Shown piece by piece: positions 5,529-8,008 of a stretch of DNA of 8,008 nt. Source of the DNA: Thiobacillus sp. UBA2597 (lineage in GTDB: Bacteria; Pseudomonadota; Gammaproteobacteria; Burkholderiales; Thiobacillaceae); contig DDKN01000102.1 of NCBI GenBank assembly GCA_002339725.1, positions 12,179-20,186 of the forward strand, in the 5' to 3' direction. The notes beneath the pieces were generated by a model. That model was not told the origin of the DNA. It saw nothing but the letters and a program-made list of their open reading frames with translations, and made no database searches. A program made the translations under genes and the position numbers. Every line of letters starts with the position of its first letter. Positions within the stretch are counted from its first letter, which is position 1.

Positions 5529-7382
5529 TTACCAGTGCAGCGCCCGCAAGCGGGCGGTCTTCTTCCGTTGATGGGTGCGCATGCGCCGAACGATGTCGTC
5601 CAGCACCTGCATCGCGTCGAGTACGAAGGGACCTTTGTTAAGCATAACGCACTCGGCCCGTTCGGACATCGCGGCGTCGGTCATCTCCGCCCGCGAGGGC
5701 AGCCGCGCCTTGATCAACCCCTCCAGCACCTGGGTCGCCCACACGACAGGCACCCGTGCCGCCTCGGCCAGCCAGAGGATTTCCTCCTGAATCTCGGCCA
5801 GTCGCTCCCAGCCGATCTCCAGGGCCAGATCGCCGCGCGCGATCATCACCCCGAAGGGGGCAGTGCCTGCCCCATGGACGATGATTTCCGGCAGGTTGGC
5901 CACCGCCTTGCGGGTTTCGATCTTGGCCACCCGCCCCATGCCAGCCGCGTCCCGCGCCGCCAGTTCGGCCGACAGCCGATCCATATCGGCCGCAGTCTGG
6001 ATGAAGGAATAACCCACCAGATCGGCCTGGCGCGCGATGAAATCGAGATCGTGCAGATCCTTGTCCATCAGGGGGGACAACCCCAGATCGCTGTCCGGGA
6101 AGTTGAGCCCCTTGGCCGGGCGGATTTTGTCACCTTTTGATGACGCTCGTGTTACACGCAGCCAGGCCCCGGCCCCATCCAGGCGTTCGACGCTGGCGCC
6201 GATCCGGCCATCATCGATGAACACCCGTTCGCCCGGCCGCAGATAGTCCAGCACCTCGGGCTGGGCACAGGGGATGTGGCCGGCATAGGGCTCCTCGCCC
6301 CAGCTCGGGAAGGCTTGCAGCCCGGGGGCCGGCGCGCGGGCCAGCAAAAACAGGTCGCCCACATGCACCGTCAGAAAGCCCGGCCGGGCCGCCAAGGGGG
6401 CGAGCGACACGCTGTGGCGCTGGCGCGCCTTGCCCCGGGCCGGCACGTGCTGTAGCAGGGTGCCGGTTTCGAGCCAAACGCTTTCTGCGGCACAGACCAT
6501 GACCCGGTCGGCAGCCAGCCGCTCGACCACGCGCAGCGTCCGCTTGCGCCCCCGGGCATCGGTCAATTCGATGGCATCGCCGTTGTTCAACCGTGCCAAC
6601 CAATCCGCCGGGACGGGCAGGGCCGGATAGCGTGCCCAGGGCGTCTGCTCGAACTCGCTTGCGCCGGCGTGGAGCACGGCATAGGCCGGCATGATCGGGT
6701 TGCCGGCAGCGTCCCGCTTGGGCTTCAAGCGCAGCACTGCCGGCTGCAGGGCCATCTCGCCGGTGCGCAGCTTCGGTCCGGCCAGATCCATCATGATCCG
6801 GCACGGCAGGCCCGTGTCGGCCGCGGCGGCGCGCACGTGCTGGACCATCCGGGCCCAGGCCGCCTCGTCGTCGTGGGCGCAATTGATTCGGGCCACTCCC
6901 ATGCCGCACTTGATCAAGTCGCGCACCAGATGGCGATCGTGCGCGGCCTCGCTCGGCAGGGTGACCATGATCCGGCTGCGATGGTGGCGCGGCACCGGCC
7001 CGAACAACTCCCGGGCCCGGGCGAGCAGATGTTGGCTGCCTTGCCGGCTCTGCCGGGCCAGCCTGTCCAAGGCACCGGGCGCAGGCGGGTTGCCGAGGAG
7101 GGCCGCCAGATTGATCAGCACCGCATCCAGGGTGGCCAGCACATGAGCTTCGCACCGGCCAAGGGAAGAGAGGCCGATTTCGGCCAGCCGGTCCTGCAGT
7201 TCGCGCAAATCCTGGCGCCGAAAGCTTATATAGGCTGCCAGATTGGCGGCATCGGCCGCGAAGGCGCCGCGTTTGAGGTATGGCCGCCAGGCGTGCAGCA
7301 ACTCGGCCTGGCCGGCAAGCACGCTTGCCCGCAACTGCTGCACGGTTGCGTGAAGCTCATTCAAACCCGCCACGGACGGCAT
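5529..7382 (-). CDS. Atypical pyruvate kinase-like protein, 617 residues
   Basis: Pyruvate kinase converts phosphoenolpyruvate and ADP to pyruvate and ATP; this is a divergent member. Residues 1-130 form a helical extension absent from standard enzymes. The catalytic barrel begins near 137 (RIMVTLPSEAA) with Arg165 and Asn167 (ARINCAH) and Asp199 (MMDLAGPKLRTG). It resumes at 416 (KGDKIRPAKGLNFPD), then SFIQ (459-462), catalytic Lys487 and Glu489 (GRVAKIETRKA), the metal-site motif MIARGD (513-518) and ATQVLE (549-554). The middle region (about 210-415) is roughly twice the usual B-domain length. The protein stops soon after SRAEMTDAAM, so the C-terminal allosteric domain is missing. Lys204 replaces the usual potassium-linked Glu, and Ala169 and Leu200 replace Ser and Thr. 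The ATG has GGGG only two bases upstream, so GTG at codon 4 is an alternative start. Activity as a pyruvate kinase is inferred. Confidence 0.88.
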   Translation of the reverse strand: MPSVAGLNELHATVQQLRASVLAGQAELLHAWRPYLKRGAFAADAANLAAYISFRRQDLRELQDRLAEIGLSSLGRCEAHVLATLDAVLINLAALLGNPPAPGALDRLARQSRQGSQHLLARARELFGPVPRHHRSRIMVTLPSEAAHDRHLVRDLIKCGMGVARINCAHDDEAAWARMVQHVRAAAADTGLPCRIMMDLAGPKLRTGEMALQPAVLRLKPKRDAAGNPIMPAYAVLHAGASEFEQTPWARYPALPVPADWLARLNNGDAIELTDARGRKRTLRVVERLAADRVMVCAAESVWLETGTLLQHVPARGKARQRHSVSLAPLAARPGFLTVHVGDLFLLARAPAPGLQAFPSWGEEPYAGHIPCAQPEVLDYLRPGERVFIDDGRIGASVERLDGAGAWLRVTRASSKGDKIRPAKGLNFPDSDLGLSPLMDKDLHDLDFIARQADLVGYSFIQTAADMDRLSAELAARDAAGMGRVAKIETRKAVANLPEIIVHGAGTAPFGVMIARGDLALEIGWERLAEIQEEILWLAEAARVPVVWATQVLEGLIKARLPSRAEMTDAAMSERAECVMLNKGPFVLDAMQVLDDIVRRMRTHQRKKTARLRALHW

Positions 7383-7495
7383 TCCCCTTTGGCAAATGAC
7401 ATAGCCACCTTAATTCACAGGATAGGCCAATCACCCGGAGACGTTGGGGCAAACCGGCAGGAAAGCGGTGACTGGGGCCCTCCCGCCACCTCAGG
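7383..7495. other. Non-coding stretch upstream of the pyruvate kinase-like gene
   Basis: This 113-bp stretch must contain the leader, and perhaps the promoter, of the pyruvate kinase-like gene. I found no convincing -35/-10 pair. The best is TTGGCC on the minus strand, with a poor -10 17 bases on. No gene or clear repeat is seen before the tandem array begins at about 7496. Confidence 0.5.
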
Positions 7496-7710
7496 GCCGC
7501 TTAACCAAGACTGGGGGGGGTAGTGGCTACCGCCGCCCGCTTACGCGGGCTTAACTTGGCTGGCGCCAAGTTAGCGTGCGCCGCTACACCACGAGCCGCT
7601 TAACCGAGACTGGGGGGGGTAGTGGCTACCGCCCGCCCGCTTACGCGGGCTTAACTTGGCTGGCGCCAAGTTAGCGTGCGCCGCTACATCACGGGCCGCT
7701 TAACCAAAAC
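7496..7710. repeat. Tandem array of a ~100-bp structured repeat (2 full units plus a short third)
   Basis: Unit 1 is 7496-7594 (99 bp) and unit 2 is 7595-7694 (100 bp). They are nearly identical, the main difference being one extra C in unit 2. A third piece at 7695-7710 matches the start of unit 1 at 15 of 16 bases. Each full unit contains, in order, GCCGCTTAACC, a run of eight G, GGTAG-TGG-CTACC, CCCGC-TTAC-GCGGG (7536-7549 in unit 1), and TAACTTGGC-TGGC-GCCAAGTTA (7552-7573). CCGCTAC closes the unit and can pair with GTAGTGG at its front (one G-T pair). No open frame of note crosses the array. The third piece includes the last codons and stop of pstB. Confidence 0.92.
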
Positions 7711-7724
7711 GGCCCGTGATGTAG
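7684..7724. terminator. 14-bp perfect inverted repeat spanning the pstB stop codon
   Basis: CTACATCACGGGCC (7684-7697) and GGCCCGTGATGTAG (7711-7724) are exact complements around 13 bases that include the pstB TAA. One arm encodes pstB residues Tyr-Ile-Thr-Gly-Arg near the C-terminus, and the other lies just after the stop. On the pstB strand no T run follows, so it would be a stabilising or Rho-influencing hairpin rather than a classical terminator. On the plus strand a T-rich stretch does follow (7725-7746). Confidence 0.55.
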
Positions 7725-8008
7725 TCTTCCGTTTGTTTGATTTTGGGTTTGACGAAGAGCTCGTCGGTCTTGCCGAATTCGATCAGTTCGCCCAGGTACA
7801 TGAAGGCGGTGTAGTCCGACACCCGGGCCGCCTGTTGCATGTTGTGGGTGACGATCAGGATGGTGACCTGGTTTTTCAACTCCGCCACCAGCTCTTCGAT
7901 GCTGGCGGTGGCGATCGGGTCCAGGGCCGAGGTCGGCTCGTCGAACAGGATGATCTCCGGATCGGAAGCCAGGGCGCGCGCGATGCACAGACGCTGCTGC
8001 TGGCCGCC
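7700..8008 (-). CDS. pstB: Phosphate ABC transporter ATP-binding protein PstB, C-terminal part
   Basis: These are the last 102 residues of PstB, the ATPase that drives high-affinity phosphate import through PstA and PstC; the gene enters from the right edge. Visible parts are the end of the ABC signature (GGQQQRLCIARAL, 1-13 of the fragment), Walker B with the catalytic Glu (IILFDEPTSALDP, 19-31), the D-loop (SALD), and the switch His55 (VTHNMQQAARVSDY). The C-terminus TEDYITGRFG is highly characteristic of PstB and identifies the family beyond a generic ABC ATPase. phoU, often found next in pst operons, is absent; the tandem repeats follow instead. The stop codon lies inside the third repeat piece. 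Confidence 0.96.
   Translation of the reverse strand, partial: GGQQQRLCIARALASDPEIILFDEPTSALDPIATASIEELVAELKNQVTILIVTHNMQQAARVSDYTAFMYLGELIEFGKTDELFVKPKIKQTEDYITGRFG

Noticed and set aside
7496..7694. Tandem repeats considered as a CRISPR array.
   Set aside because: Units are about 100 bp and repeat throughout, with no short repeat/unique spacer alternation and no cas genes.

Overview
The window is GC-rich bacterial chromosome, and every gene I can support lies on the minus strand, so the map reads from high to low coordinates in the direction of transcription. The order tpiA, secG, tRNA-Leu(GAG), nuoABCDEF is a conserved housekeeping arrangement familiar from Betaproteobacteria and relatives. 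Together with the protein sequences and a CCA-encoding tRNA, it points to a betaproteobacterium. A more precise placement (for example among the sulfur-oxidising or Nitrosomonadales-type lineages) would be a guess.

Layout from the right edge: (1) the 3' end of pstB, the phosphate-transport ATPase, at 7700-8008. (2) A gene-free stretch at 7383-7699, mostly a tandem array of two complete units of about 100 bp plus a short third piece. The units are packed with inverted repeats, and the array runs into the pstB stop codon. (3) A 617-residue atypical pyruvate kinase-like gene (5529-7382), followed 11 bp later by an 80-residue protein I do not recognise (5275-5517). (4) A strong-looking sigma70-type promoter (5222-5250) driving tpiA, then secG. 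(5) A hairpin, the tRNA-Leu(GAG) gene, a palindrome, and a second sigma70-type promoter (3874-3902). (6) nuoA, nuoB, nuoC, nuoD, nuoE and the start of nuoF, which runs off the left edge.

The genes cover central energy metabolism. Triosephosphate isomerase and the pyruvate kinase-like protein belong to glycolysis/gluconeogenesis. NuoA-F are subunits of the proton-pumping NADH:quinone oxidoreductase (complex I): NuoEF form the NADH-oxidising end, NuoBCD the connecting and quinone-reducing part, and NuoA a membrane subunit. SecG belongs to the protein-export channel and PstB to high-affinity phosphate import.

The most unusual material is non-coding. The nuo genes are closely packed except for a 139-bp gap between nuoC and nuoD. 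That gap carries a two-hairpin element whose layout and flanking bases (GCTTAAC on one side, GTTAGC on the other) match the core of the tandem units beside pstB, about 5 kb away. This suggests a dispersed palindromic repeat family, once tandemly amplified and once placed inside an essential operon. The pyruvate kinase-like protein is also notable: it has an N-terminal helical extension, an enlarged middle region, no C-terminal allosteric domain, and a lysine at the position linked to potassium independence. I found no defence system, CRISPR array, transposase or phage gene.
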